Part shown: positions 6,471-14,136 of the stretch, piece by piece | Position numbering within the stretch: position 1 is the stretch's first letter | Layout of the letters: each line of letters starts with the position of its first letter | Assembly: GCF_041807905.1 (NCBI RefSeq) | Contig: NZ_JBGVSA010000034.1 | Location: 1 to 28,435, forward strand | Reading direction: 5' to 3' | DNA length: 28,435 nucleotides | From: JBGVSA01 sp041807905 | Lineage (GTDB): Bacteria; Pseudomonadota; Gammaproteobacteria; Burkholderiales; Rhodocyclaceae | Program-made: the position numbers and the translations under genes | The notes under the pieces: model-generated | Database searches by the model: none | Seen by the model: the letters and a program-made list of their open reading frames with translations, nothing else | Told to the model about the DNA's origin: nothing

Positions 6471-8195
6471 ATGCCCAACATTGCGCGCCTGACAAAGTCG
6501 ATCATTGCCGCAGCCACCTGTGCGATCGCAACATCGGCGACGCTGGCGGCGGATCCTCCCAAGGCGAAGGAGCTCGCCGCTTCGACGACCTCCGGCCCGG
6601 CCAAGGAACTCACCGGCCAGTACGTATATGAGTTGATGCTCGCCGAAATCGCTGCCGCGCGCGGTGAATACCAGTTGGCGTCGGCGGCCTACGTTGATCT
6701 GGCTCGCCGCACGCAGGACGCTCGCATCGCACGCCGCGCCACCGAAATCTCATTGATGGGCCAGCAATTGCAGCAGGCCGGCGAAGCCGCCCGCCTGTGG
6801 GTGCAGGCTGAGCCCGATTCCGTTCCTGCCTTGCAGACGCTGGCTGTCGTGCTGGCCAATGGTGCCGGCTCGGTCACTGAACTCGAAGCGCCGGTAGCGC
6901 GCCTGCTCGCCTCGGGTTCCGCTCCGCTGGACTCCATGCTCATGCAACTGCCGCGCCTGTATGGACGGTATCCCGACAAGGCCGCCGTCGCAGCATCGAT
7001 CGAGCGGCTCACCCAGCCTTACATCAACATGCCGGAAGCGCACTTCGCGCGCGCCGTCGCCTACGGTGGTGCGCAAGACAACACGCGCGCCCAGGCCGAG
7101 GCTGCCGAGGCGCTGCGCCTGCGCCCGGATTGGGAAGCCGCCGCCTTGCTGCGCGCGCAGTCGGCCCCGAAAGAACAGCAGGCCGAGGCCATGGCGCAGC
7201 TCAACGAGTTCGCCAAGCGCAACCCGACAGCTCGTGAATCGCGCGTCCTGTATGCCCGTTGGCTGGTGTCCGAAAAGCGCTTCGACGAAGCGCGCGCCGC
7301 TTATGCCGATCTGAAAAAAAGCTTCCCGGACGACGACGACATCGCCTACGTGGTCGTGGCGCTGGCCGTGCAGAGCGACGACTACGATACCGCCGAGCGC
7401 GAACTGCAGCGCCTCATCGACCGCAAGTACCGCGACCCCGACCTGTTGCGCCTGCAACTTGGCCAGGTCTATGAAGAGGCCGGCAACCCGGCCAGGGCCG
7501 TCGAGCAATACCGCCAGGTGGGAGAAGGGCAGCACTACGCGCCGGCGCAGGCGCGCATGGCGATGGTCATGGCCAAGAGTGGCGACGTGGCGGGCGCTCG
7601 CGCCCTGCTCGAAAAGGCCGCCGCCGCGGGCGACGAGGAAGAATCCGCTGCCTATCAGATGGCTGAGTCGCAGATGTTGCGCGACATGGGGCAGACCGCC
7701 GAGGCACAGAAGGTCATGGAGAGTCTGCTCGCCAAGCAGCCGGACAACCCGGAAGCCCTCTATGAATCGGCCATGCTGGATGATCGCCTCAAGAACTACG
7801 AGGGCATGGAGAAGAAACTGCGCCGGCTCATCGAACTCAAGCCCGATTATGCGCACGCCTACAATGCGCTGGGCTACTCGTTCGTCGATCGCAACGTGCG
7901 GCTGACGGAAGCCGATCAGCTGCTCACCAAGGCCATCGGTCTGGCGCCCGAGGATGCCGCCATCATGGACAGCGTCGGCTGGCTGCGCTACCGCAAGGGC
8001 GATCTGCCCGGTGCGCTGGACATGCTCCAGCGGGCCTACGCAAAGCTCCAGGACGCTGAAGTGGCCGCCCACCTGGGCGAAGTGCAGTGGAAGATGGGGC
8101 ACAAGGATGACGCCCGCGCGACCTGGGAAGGCGCGCTCAAGACCGCGCCGGACAGCCCTGCGCTGCGCGAGACGATCAAGCGCCTGACGCAGTAG
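6471..8195 (+). CDS. Exported tetratricopeptide-repeat protein
   Basis: A 574-residue periplasmic or envelope protein with a Sec signal peptide (cleavage near residues 26-28, around ATLA-ADPP), followed by helical TPR repeats across most of the protein. Typical pairs include VYEEAGNPARAVEQYRQV in the middle and GDLPGALDMLQRAY near the C-terminus. TPR arrays act as protein-binding scaffolds; no enzymatic motif is visible. A TPR gene directly upstream of lolB is conserved in Pseudomonas and Betaproteobacteria, so a role linked to the outer membrane is plausible but inferred. The ATG at 6471 was chosen because the signal peptide begins there; the frame is open further upstream into the mutM promoter. 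Only 11 bases separate it from lolB. Confidence 0.9.
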   Translation: MPNIARLTKSIIAAATCAIATSATLAADPPKAKELAASTTSGPAKELTGQYVYELMLAEIAAARGEYQLASAAYVDLARRTQDARIARRATEISLMGQQLQQAGEAARLWVQAEPDSVPALQTLAVVLANGAGSVTELEAPVARLLASGSAPLDSMLMQLPRLYGRYPDKAAVAASIERLTQPYINMPEAHFARAVAYGGAQDNTRAQAEAAEALRLRPDWEAAALLRAQSAPKEQQAEAMAQLNEFAKRNPTARESRVLYARWLVSEKRFDEARAAYADLKKSFPDDDDIAYVVVALAVQSDDYDTAERELQRLIDRKYRDPDLLRLQLGQVYEEAGNPARAVEQYRQVGEGQHYAPAQARMAMVMAKSGDVAGARALLEKAAAAGDEEESAAYQMAESQMLRDMGQTAEAQKVMESLLAKQPDNPEALYESAMLDDRLKNYEGMEKKLRRLIELKPDYAHAYNALGYSFVDRNVRLTEADQLLTKAIGLAPEDAAIMDSVGWLRYRKGDLPGALDMLQRAYAKLQDAEVAAHLGEVQWKMGHKDDARATWEGALKTAPDSPALRETIKRLTQ

Positions 8196-8206
8196 AATCT
8201 GCGCCC

Positions 8207-8779
8207 ATGCGCAAATTCTTCTGCTCGATCATCCTGCCGGCGCTGCTGGCTGCTTGTGCCAGCACCGGCACGCCGCCCACTCCGAAGGAGATTCCGCCCC
8301 GCCCCGCCCGGGAGGACATCACGTCCTTCATCTTCGACGGCCGCGCCGTCGTCCGGCAGGGGCAGAAGGCTGACACGATGCGTATCTCGTGGCAGCACAG
8401 TCCGGCCGAAGATGACATTGGCTTCGCCAATCCGCTGGGCCATGTGATGGCCGAACTGCAGCGCGATTCGACGGGCGCCCGCTGGACGACTTCCGACGGC
8501 GAGCGCTACGAAGCGCGCAATCCCGACATGCTCATTGCACGGCTGACCGACGCGCCCGTACCGATCGACGCGCTGGCGCTATGGGTAACGGGCCGCGTGC
8601 GTGCGGACGCCGCCGTGCAGCGCGACGACCTCGGCCGCATCGTGCAGGCCAACGACGGTGGCTGGCTGTTGTCGATCCAGAGCTACGAAAACGAAATGCC
8701 CAACGCAATGCCGAGCGTGCTCGACGTGCGTCGCGGCACGCTGCAGATCCGCCTGGCCATCGAGGTCTGGCAGCTTTGA
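8207..8779 (+). CDS. lolB: Outer-membrane lipoprotein insertion protein LolB
   Basis: LolB accepts lipoproteins from the periplasmic carrier LolA and inserts them into the outer membrane. The protein has 190 residues, with a lipoprotein signal peptide ending in lipobox LLAAC (Cys17) and a LolB-like beta-rich domain (FIFDGRAVVRQG near 42-53, WVTGRVRADA near 127-136). Identification rests on length, lipoprotein signal and position between the TPR gene and ispE, which is strongly conserved; the sequence similarity is moderate. There is no clear ribosome-binding site. Instead, a TAGAAT hexamer (8193-8198) that includes the stop codon of the previous gene lies just upstream. Its stop overlaps the TTG start of ispE. 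Confidence 0.9.
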   Translation: MRKFFCSIILPALLAACASTGTPPTPKEIPPRPAREDITSFIFDGRAVVRQGQKADTMRISWQHSPAEDDIGFANPLGHVMAELQRDSTGARWTTSDGERYEARNPDMLIARLTDAPVPIDALALWVTGRVRADAAVQRDDLGRIVQANDGGWLLSIQSYENEMPNAMPSVLDVRRGTLQIRLAIEVWQL

Positions 8780-9666
8780 GCGCGCCCGCGCTGCGTTGTC
8801 CGGCGCCCGCCAAGATCAATCTGTTCCTGCACGTCACCGGCCGCCGGCCGGATGGGTATCACACGCTGGAAACCGCTTTCCGTCTGCTCGATCATGGCGA
8901 TGACATCGTCCTGACGCTGCGAGAAGACGGTCGCATCGAACGCACGACCGACATCGAAGGCGTATCCGCCGAACAGGATCTCGTCGTGCGCGCAGCTCGC
9001 CTCCTGCAGGACAAGACCGGTTGCCGCCTGGGTGTGGACATTGCCGTCACCAAACGTTTGCCCATGGGCGGGGGGCTCGGCGGCGGCAGTTCGGATGCCG
9101 CCAGCGTGCTGCTGGGGCTCAACCGCCTGTGGAATCTCGACCTGTCGCGCGCCACGCTGCAGGATTGGGCGCTCACGCTCGGTGCCGACGTCCCGTTCTT
9201 CGTATTCGGCCGCACCGCGCTGGCCGGTGGCGTGGGCGAAGCGCTGTCCGCCGTCGAGGCTCCGCCGGCCTGGTACGTTGTCGTCAAACCGCCGGTCTCA
9301 GTGCCGACCCCGTTAATTTTTTCGTCGAAGGATTTGACTCGGGACACTGAAGCGGCCATAATGCCGGGCTTCGCAGCACAGGCAGTCTTTGAAAGATTGT
9401 CCCGTGTTGGGCGGAACGATCTGCAGCCTGTGGCGTGCAAATTGTTCCCGCCGGTTCAGCAGGCGATTGATGCCTTGCTGGCAGCGAGCGCGGGTTTGAG
9501 CCTCCAGGGCGAAGTCCGCATGAGTGGTTCGGGGGCCTGCGTATTCGCGGCTTTCGAGACTCAGAGTGATGCGCAGGCCGTGGCAGATTCGCTCACTGCA
9601 CACTGGCAAGTGTTCGTCGCCCGCTCGCTCGATGTTCATCCGCTGCACGATCTTGTGCGGGCTTGA
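8776..9666 (+). CDS. ispE: 4-diphosphocytidyl-2-C-methyl-D-erythritol kinase
   Basis: GHMP-family kinase that phosphorylates CDP-methylerythritol in the MEP pathway for isoprenoid precursors. Visible motifs are PAPAKINLFL with catalytic Lys13, the ATP loop PMGGGLGGGSSDA at 96-108, catalytic Asp138 in GADVPFF, and C-terminal MSGSGACVFAAF. I place the start at the TTG of 8776-8778, which overlaps the lolB stop (TTGA). GAGG lies 10 bases upstream, and this gives 296 residues, near the normal 280-290. The frame is open back to 8581, but that part is the lolB gene in another frame. Translation is probably coupled to lolB. The 3' end contains a likely promoter for tRNA-Gln and prs. Confidence 0.96.
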   Translation: MSAPALRCPAPAKINLFLHVTGRRPDGYHTLETAFRLLDHGDDIVLTLREDGRIERTTDIEGVSAEQDLVVRAARLLQDKTGCRLGVDIAVTKRLPMGGGLGGGSSDAASVLLGLNRLWNLDLSRATLQDWALTLGADVPFFVFGRTALAGGVGEALSAVEAPPAWYVVVKPPVSVPTPLIFSSKDLTRDTEAAIMPGFAAQAVFERLSRVGRNDLQPVACKLFPPVQQAIDALLAASAGLSLQGEVRMSGSGACVFAAFETQSDAQAVADSLTAHWQVFVARSLDVHPLHDLVRA

Positions 9667-9681
9667 ACGGAACGATAGAAT
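9653..9681 (+). promoter_or_regulatory. Candidate sigma-70 promoter for tRNA-Gln/prs
   Basis: TTGTGC (9653-9658), a 17-base spacer, then TAGAAT (9676-9681), a 5/6 match to the -10 consensus. It overlaps the last codons of ispE. The predicted start near 9688 would be about 45 bases before the tRNA, inside the left arm of the hairpin at 9685-9717. Confidence 0.45.
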
Positions 9682-9684
9682 TGA

Positions 9685-9717
9685 GAGATTCGCCAAAAGT
9701 GCAGTACGGTGAATCTC
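9685..9717 (+). other. Hairpin between ispE and tRNA-Gln
   Basis: GAGATTCGCC (9685-9694) and GGTGAATCTC (9708-9717) form a 10-bp stem (one G-T pair) with a 13-base loop. No T-run follows. It could end the ispE message, form part of the tRNA precursor 5' leader, or be an RNase processing site. Confidence 0.5.
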
Positions 9718-9732
9718 AGCACAGCTTTCTGC

Positions 9733-9809
9733 TGGGGAGTCGCCAAGTTGGTCAAGGCACCGGATTTTGATTCCGGCATTCGAAGGTTCGAATCCTTCTT
9801 CCCCAGCCA
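9733..9809 (+). tRNA. tRNA-Gln (anticodon TTG)
   Basis: Full cloverleaf with encoded CCA. Acceptor arms are TGGGGAG (9733-9739) and TTCCCCA (9799-9805), with discriminator G9806. The anticodon stem is CCGGA/TCCGG with loop TTTTGAT, placing anticodon TTG at 9767-9769. The T-arm contains GGTTCGAATCC. A TTG anticodon reads CAA and, by wobble, CAG. The location between ispE and prs is a conserved arrangement. Confidence 0.97.
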
Positions 9810-9817
9810 AAAATAAT

Positions 9818-9850
9818 CGGGCAGACCGTCTCATCGAGGCGGGCTGCCCG
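9818..9850 (+). other. Long hairpin between tRNA-Gln and prs
   Basis: Two 15-base arms pair at 14 of 15 positions (one A-G mismatch, one G-T pair) around a 3-base loop. On the plus strand only AATGCTTTC follows, a weak T-rich end. On the minus strand it is followed by ATTATTTTT, a much better terminator tail. It may be the tRNA 3' end/terminator, a prs leader structure, or a bidirectional barrier. Confidence 0.55.
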
Positions 9851-9889
9851 AATGCTTTCAGCACTAGCACGACGGCGTGAGGCACCCCG

Positions 9890-10846
9890 ATGGCATACCG
9901 CAGCCTGATGGTTTTTACCGGCAACGCAAACCCCAAGCTTGCCGCGGACGTGGTCAAGAGACTCGGCATTTCGATCGGGTCCGCTACCGTAGGGCGCTTC
10001 TCTGATGGTGAGGTGAACGTCGAACTGCTCGAGAACGTACGCGGCAAGGACGTCTTTGTCCTGCAACCGACCTGCGTTCCGACCAACGACAACCTCATGG
10101 AGTTGATGATCATGGTCGACGCGCTCAAGCGCGCATCGGCCGGCCGCATCACCGCTGCCATTCCTTACTTCGGCTACGCCCGCCAGGACCGCCGTCCCCG
10201 CTCTGCCCGCGTCCCCATCACCGCCAAGGTCGTCGCCAACATGCTGCAGGCCGTGGGCGTGCAACGCGTGCTGACCGTCGATCTGCATGCCGACCAGATC
10301 CAGGGCTTCTTCGATATCCCGGTCGACAACATCTACGCCACGCCCCTGCTGCTGGATTACCTGCGCAAGGTCGAGCCGCTGGAAGACCTCACCGTGGTCT
10401 CGCCGGATATCGGCGGCGTGGTGCGTGCCCGCGCGGTCGCCAAGCAACTCGAATGTGATCTGGCGATCATCGACAAGCGTCGTCCCAAGGCCAACGTCTC
10501 CGAAGTGATGAACATCATCGGCGACATCCAGGGCCGCACCTGCGTCATCGTCGATGACATCGTCGATACCGCCGGCACGCTGTGCAAGGCCGCGCAGGCA
10601 TTGAAGGAAAAAGGCGCCAAGCGCGTCGTCGCCTACATCACCCACGCGGTGCTGTCGGGCGCGGCGATCTCGCGTATCAGCGAGTCGGAGCTCGATCAGG
10701 TGGTCGTCACCGACACTATCCCGCTGCGCGAAGAAGGCCGCAATTGCGGCAAGATCAAGCAGGTGTCCATCGGCTCATTGCTGGCCGACACCATGCTGCG
10801 CATCAGCAATGAAGAATCCGTGAGTTCGCTGTTCCGCGACGAGTAA
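9890..10846 (+). CDS. prs: Ribose-phosphate pyrophosphokinase (PRPP synthetase)
   Basis: Makes phosphoribosyl pyrophosphate from ribose-5-phosphate and ATP for purine, pyrimidine, histidine, tryptophan and NAD synthesis; cytoplasmic, class I hexamer. Visible motifs are the flexible catalytic loop YARQDRRPRSA near 96-106, DLHADQIQGFF at 131-141 with the catalytic His133, and the PRPP-binding loop VIVDDIVDTAGT at 219-230. Length 318 is normal (E. coli 315). The ATG at 9890 has GAGG 7 bases upstream. It follows tRNA-Gln and a strong hairpin, and precedes rplY by 108 bases holding two further hairpins. I see no obvious PurR-type operator. Confidence 0.98.
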   Translation: MAYRSLMVFTGNANPKLAADVVKRLGISIGSATVGRFSDGEVNVELLENVRGKDVFVLQPTCVPTNDNLMELMIMVDALKRASAGRITAAIPYFGYARQDRRPRSARVPITAKVVANMLQAVGVQRVLTVDLHADQIQGFFDIPVDNIYATPLLLDYLRKVEPLEDLTVVSPDIGGVVRARAVAKQLECDLAIIDKRRPKANVSEVMNIIGDIQGRTCVIVDDIVDTAGTLCKAAQALKEKGAKRVVAYITHAVLSGAAISRISESELDQVVVTDTIPLREEGRNCGKIKQVSIGSLLADTMLRISNEESVSSLFRDE

Positions 10847-10874
10847 TCGCGCAGCGCCCTTGCAAGACAGTTTC

Positions 10875-10898
10875 GTGGCGGCGGGTAACCGCCGCTGC
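10875..10898 (+). other. GNRA-tetraloop hairpin after prs
   Basis: A 10-bp stem (two G-T pairs) from GTGGCGGCGG (10875-10884) and CCGCCGCTGC (10889-10898), closed by loop GTAA, a GNRA tetraloop in RNA. It lies 28 bases after the prs stop codon. No T-run follows. Likely a 3'-stabilising or leader element. Confidence 0.55.
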
Positions 10899-10906
10899 AT
10901 TTGGAA

Positions 10907-10943
10907 GGCTCTCAGTCTGGTCGCGGACGAGAGCCATAATTTT
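10907..10943 (+). terminator. Terminator-like hairpin directly upstream of rplY
   Basis: GGCTCTC (10907-10913) pairs perfectly with GAGAGCC (10929-10935), with a further inner GTC/GAC stem, followed by ATAATTTT. The structure ends about 10 bases before the rplY start, next to its Shine-Dalgarno. It could be a leaky terminator after prs or an attenuator for rplY. Confidence 0.5.
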
Positions 10944-10954
10944 GGAGAGTAACC

Positions 10955-11572
10955 ATGCAATTCACGTTCAAGGCTACCAAGCGCGCTGAACAGGGTACGG
11001 GTGCGAGCCGCCGCCTGCGTCGCGCTGGCGTCATCCCGGCAATCGTCTACGGTCAGGACAAGGACGCCGTCCAGATTTCTCTGGATCACAACGAACTGTT
11101 CCACCTGCTGCGCAACGAGAAGTTCCACTCGTCCGTGCTGAGCATCGACGTCGAAGGCACGAACGAAACCGTCATTCTGCGCAACACGCAATGGCACCCG
11201 TTCCGCCAGATCGTCCTGCACCTGGATTTCCAGCGCGTCGATCCGAACCAGAAGCTGCACATCAAGGTGCCGCTGCACTTCATCAACGCCGACATCGCTC
11301 CGGGCGTGAAGCTGCAAAGCGGTATCGTGTCGCACGTCATGAACGAAGTCGAAGTGCAGTGCCTGCCCGGCAACCTGCCCGAGTTCATCGAAGTCGACCT
11401 GAAGGACCTGGCTGCCGGTCACTCGCTGCATGCCTCGCAGTTGGCTCTGCCGGCTGGCGTTGAGCTGGTCGCGCACGGTGAAACCGACCCGGTCGTGGCA
11501 ACCATCACCATTCCGCGTGGCGTCGCCGCCGCCGAAGGTGAGGCTGCAGCCGCTGCGCCCGCTGCCGAGTAA
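10955..11572 (+). CDS. rplY: 50S ribosomal protein L25 (long/Ctc form)
   Basis: Binds 5S rRNA in the central protuberance of the large subunit. The protein has 205 residues: an N-terminal L25 beta-barrel (about 1-95, with GASRRLRRAGVIPAIVYG near 16-33) and the C-terminal TL5/Ctc extension (about 96-190). It ends in a low-complexity Ala/Glu tail. This is the long form, unlike the 94-residue E. coli protein. The Shine-Dalgarno GGAGAG lies close before the ATG. A structured leader with a terminator-like hairpin lies immediately upstream. It sits between prs and pth, the usual place. Confidence 0.97.
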   Translation: MQFTFKATKRAEQGTGASRRLRRAGVIPAIVYGQDKDAVQISLDHNELFHLLRNEKFHSSVLSIDVEGTNETVILRNTQWHPFRQIVLHLDFQRVDPNQKLHIKVPLHFINADIAPGVKLQSGIVSHVMNEVEVQCLPGNLPEFIEVDLKDLAAGHSLHASQLALPAGVELVAHGETDPVVATITIPRGVAAAEGEAAAAAPAAE

Positions 11573-11611
11573 TACGGCTACATCGATGATCAGGGTTCCG
11601 AGCGGGCCCGT

Positions 11612-12202
11612 ATGACGCAGCCCGCACCCAAGCTCATCGTCGGTCTCGGCAACCCCGGGGCCGAATACACCAAGACCCGGCACAACGCCGGGTTTTGGTT
11701 TTGTGAGTGCCTCGCCCAGGAGCTGGGCGTGTCGCTCCATCCCGAATCCCGATTCCACGGTCTGGCGGGTCGTTCGCGCGAGGCCGACGTGTGGATACTG
11801 CTGCCGCAGACCTTCATGAACCGCTCCGGCCAATCGGTGCTGGCGCTGGCGCATTTCTACCGCATCCTGCCGAATGAAATCCTCGTCGTGCATGACGAGC
11901 TGGACATTCCTCCGGGGCAATTGCGGCTCAAGTTCGGTGGCGGCCTGGGCGGTCACAACGGCCTCAAGGACATCAGCGCGCGCCTGTCGAGCCATGACTA
12001 TTGGCGCTTGCGGATTGGCATCGGTCATCCGGGCGATCGCAACGAGGTGGTCAATTACGTGCTCAAGCCGCCGCGTCGCGAAGAGCAGACCGAGATCGAC
12101 GATTCGATCAACCGCGCGTTGCTCGCGTGGCCCAAGATTGCACGTGGCGATTGGGCCGCAGCGACCCAGCAACTGAATACCAGGCCTCAGGCTCAGAAAT
12201 AA
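11612..12202 (+). CDS. pth: Peptidyl-tRNA hydrolase
   Basis: Cleaves peptidyl-tRNA released by stalled ribosomes, recycling tRNA; cytoplasmic and essential in most bacteria. Motifs seen: GLGNPG near 11-16, catalytic His24 in TRHNAGF, QTFMNRSG with the substrate-binding Asn, HDELDIPPG with the Asp that assists His24, and GGLGGHNGLKD. Length is 196 residues (E. coli 194). The ATG at 11612 is not preceded by a strong Shine-Dalgarno; the 39-base gap after rplY suggests shared transcription. The start of ychF follows 10 bases after its stop. Confidence 0.98.
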   Translation: MTQPAPKLIVGLGNPGAEYTKTRHNAGFWFCECLAQELGVSLHPESRFHGLAGRSREADVWILLPQTFMNRSGQSVLALAHFYRILPNEILVVHDELDIPPGQLRLKFGGGLGGHNGLKDISARLSSHDYWRLRIGIGHPGDRNEVVNYVLKPPRREEQTEIDDSINRALLAWPKIARGDWAAATQQLNTRPQAQK

Positions 12203-12212
12203 GGCGAAGATC

Positions 12213-13304
12213 ATGTCCCTCAAGTGCGGCATCGTTGGTTTGCCCAACGTCGGCAAGTCCACTCTCTTCAACGCGTTGACCAAGGCTGGCATTGCGGCCG
12301 AGAACTATCCGTTCTGCACGATCGAGCCGAACGTCGGCATCGTCGAAGTGCCCGATCCGCGTCTCGATGCACTGGCGGCCATCGTCAAGCCGCAGAAAGT
12401 GCAGCACGCGATCGTCGAATTCGTCGACATCGCAGGCCTGGTGGCCGGCGCTTCGAAGGGCGAAGGCCTGGGCAACCAGTTCCTGGCCAACATCCGCGAG
12501 ACCGACGCGATCGTGAACGTGGTGCGTTGCTTTGACGACCCGAACGTCATCCACGTGTCGGGCCGCGTCGACCCCATTGCCGACATCGAAACCATCGTCA
12601 CGGAACTGGCGCTGGCCGATATGGCCGCAGTCGAAAAAGCCATTGCCCGCGATGGGCGCAAGGCCAAGTCCGGCGACAAGGAAGCGCAGAAGTTCGTTGC
12701 AGTGCTCGAAAAGCTGCTGCCGCACCTGAACGAAGGCAAGCCGGCGCGCACGATGTCGTTCACCGACGAAGAAAAGGCACTGATCCGTCCGCTGTGCCTC
12801 ATGACGATCAAGCCGGCGATGTACGTGGGCAACGTGCTCGAAGACGGCTTCGAGAACAATCCGCACCTCGACCGCCTGCGCGAGCACGCCGCCAAGGAAG
12901 GCGCCCCTGTCGTGGCCGTGTGCGCCAAGATCGAAGCCGAACTCGCCGATCTCGATGACGAAGACAAGAAGGCCTTCCTTGCCGATCTCGGCCTGGACGA
13001 GCCGGGCCTGAACCGTCTCATTCGTGCGGGCTACGACCTTCTTGGCCTGCAGACCTACTTCACCGCGGGCGTGAAGGAAGTGCGCGCCTGGACCATCCAC
13101 AAGGGCGACACCGCACCGCAGGCCGCTGGCGTGATTCACACCGATTTCGAACGCGGCTTCATTCGCGCGCAGACGATTTCGTACGACGACTTCATCGCAT
13201 GCAAGGGCGAGCAAGGCGCCAAGGAGGCCGGCAAGATGCGGGCCGAAGGCAAGGAATACGTCGTCAAGGATGGCGACGTGATGAACTTCCTCTTCAACGT
13301 CTGA
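12213..13304 (+). CDS. ychF: Redox-regulated ribosome-associated ATPase YchF/OLA1
   Basis: Obg-family P-loop NTPase that binds ribosomes and hydrolyses ATP rather than GTP. P-loop GLPNVGKST is at 9-17 and the G3 motif DIAG at 72-75. The G4 position reads NVLE (207-210), the NxxE variant that favours ATP. A C-terminal TGS domain occupies about 280-363 (TYFTAGVKEVRAWTI, then DFERGFIRAQTI). Length 363 matches E. coli. It is the last gene of the prs-rplY-pth-ychF run and is closed by an intrinsic terminator 43 bases downstream. Confidence 0.98.
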   Translation: MSLKCGIVGLPNVGKSTLFNALTKAGIAAENYPFCTIEPNVGIVEVPDPRLDALAAIVKPQKVQHAIVEFVDIAGLVAGASKGEGLGNQFLANIRETDAIVNVVRCFDDPNVIHVSGRVDPIADIETIVTELALADMAAVEKAIARDGRKAKSGDKEAQKFVAVLEKLLPHLNEGKPARTMSFTDEEKALIRPLCLMTIKPAMYVGNVLEDGFENNPHLDRLREHAAKEGAPVVAVCAKIEAELADLDDEDKKAFLADLGLDEPGLNRLIRAGYDLLGLQTYFTAGVKEVRAWTIHKGDTAPQAAGVIHTDFERGFIRAQTISYDDFIACKGEQGAKEAGKMRAEGKEYVVKDGDVMNFLFNV

Positions 13305-13346
13305 TTCTCTCGCGCGACTGCCTGCGCGAAGCTCTGTCAAAAAAAG

Positions 13347-13377
13347 CAAAAGCCCGCGGCGTGCCGTGGGCTTTTTT
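13347..13377 (+). terminator. Intrinsic terminator after ychF
   Basis: AGCCCGCGG pairs with CCGTGGGCT (one G-T pair) around a CGTG loop, with an upstream A-run and six T residues at 13372-13377. The A-run makes it usable on both strands, but only the plus strand has a gene feeding into it. Confidence 0.9.
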
Positions 13378-13392
13378 CGTTTGTGCGCAGCG

Positions 13393-13424
13393 TTGATTCT
13401 GCCGTTGCGGCGTATTGCTAGAAT
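13393..13424 (+). promoter_or_regulatory. Candidate promoter for the YigZ-family gene
   Basis: TAGAAT (13419-13424) is preceded by TGC, an extended -10. The nearest -35-like hexamer, TTGATT (13393-13398), is 20 bases away, longer than ideal, so the extended -10 would have to carry recognition. Predicted leader about 30 bases. Confidence 0.4.
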
Positions 13425-13462
13425 CCGGTACGTTTCACGGCCGTCCTGCCTGATTTCCGCGC

Positions 13463-14059
13463 ATGCCCCTCACCATCGCCACGCCGGTCCACAGTGAGCT
13501 GCTCATCAAGAAGAGCCGGTTCATTGGCTGCGTGCAGCCGGTCGCGGATCGGCCGTCGGCGCAGAAGATCGTTGCCGGACTCTGGAAAGAGCATCCCACT
13601 GCCTCGCACGTATGCTGGGCGCTGCTGGCCGGCGGGCAGTCGGCGGCCGTCGATGACGGCGAGCCGAGCGGCACGGCCGGGCGCCCCATGCTCGACGTGT
13701 TGCGACACCAGGATCTGGAAGGCGTACTGGCAACGGTGATCCGCTATTACGGCGGCATCATGCTCGGTGCGGGCGGGTTGGTGCGCGCCTACACGGACAG
13801 CGTCGCGCAGGCATTGCGTGGCGCACAGAAGATCGCGATCGTTCGGCTTCGCAAATTACGTTGCGAGGCACCCTATGCCTTCGAAGGCACCGTTCGCCGA
13901 GCCATCGAGGCTGCGGGCGCGACGCTGTCGGCAGTAGAGCACGGCCAACGCGTGAGCTTGACGATGACAATCGCGGACGATGTGGCCGACCAATTCGTCG
14001 GCCGGCTGAATGAGCTGGGGCACGGCGCAATCATCTGGCTCGATTCGCCCACAGGGTAG
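13463..14059 (+). CDS. YigZ/IMPACT family protein (UPF0029)
   Basis: Conserved 198-residue cytoplasmic protein of the YigZ/IMPACT family; the eukaryotic relative acts in translation control, and the bacterial role is unclear. The UPF0029 signature is visible as DDGEPSGTAGRPML near 63-76, followed by VIRYYGGIMLGAGGL. A C-terminal ferredoxin-like DUF1949 domain spans about 135-195. It probably has its own promoter, since it stands alone after the ychF terminator and has a TAGAAT element about 40 bases upstream. It converges with amt, and a strong hairpin lies between the two genes. Confidence 0.93.
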   Translation: MPLTIATPVHSELLIKKSRFIGCVQPVADRPSAQKIVAGLWKEHPTASHVCWALLAGGQSAAVDDGEPSGTAGRPMLDVLRHQDLEGVLATVIRYYGGIMLGAGGLVRAYTDSVAQALRGAQKIAIVRLRKLRCEAPYAFEGTVRRAIEAAGATLSAVEHGQRVSLTMTIADDVADQFVGRLNELGHGAIIWLDSPTG

Positions 14060-14136
14060 TCCGGCTGATGACATTGCCGTAACGGCCGCGCTCACCGGCG
14101 CGCTACGAGCGCTACGGTGCAATTACAAGGGCGGCG

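Noticed and set aside
9818..9889. Riboswitch or PurR operator in front of prs
   Set aside because: Only one long hairpin is visible; no known riboswitch core or PurR-like palindrome was recognised.
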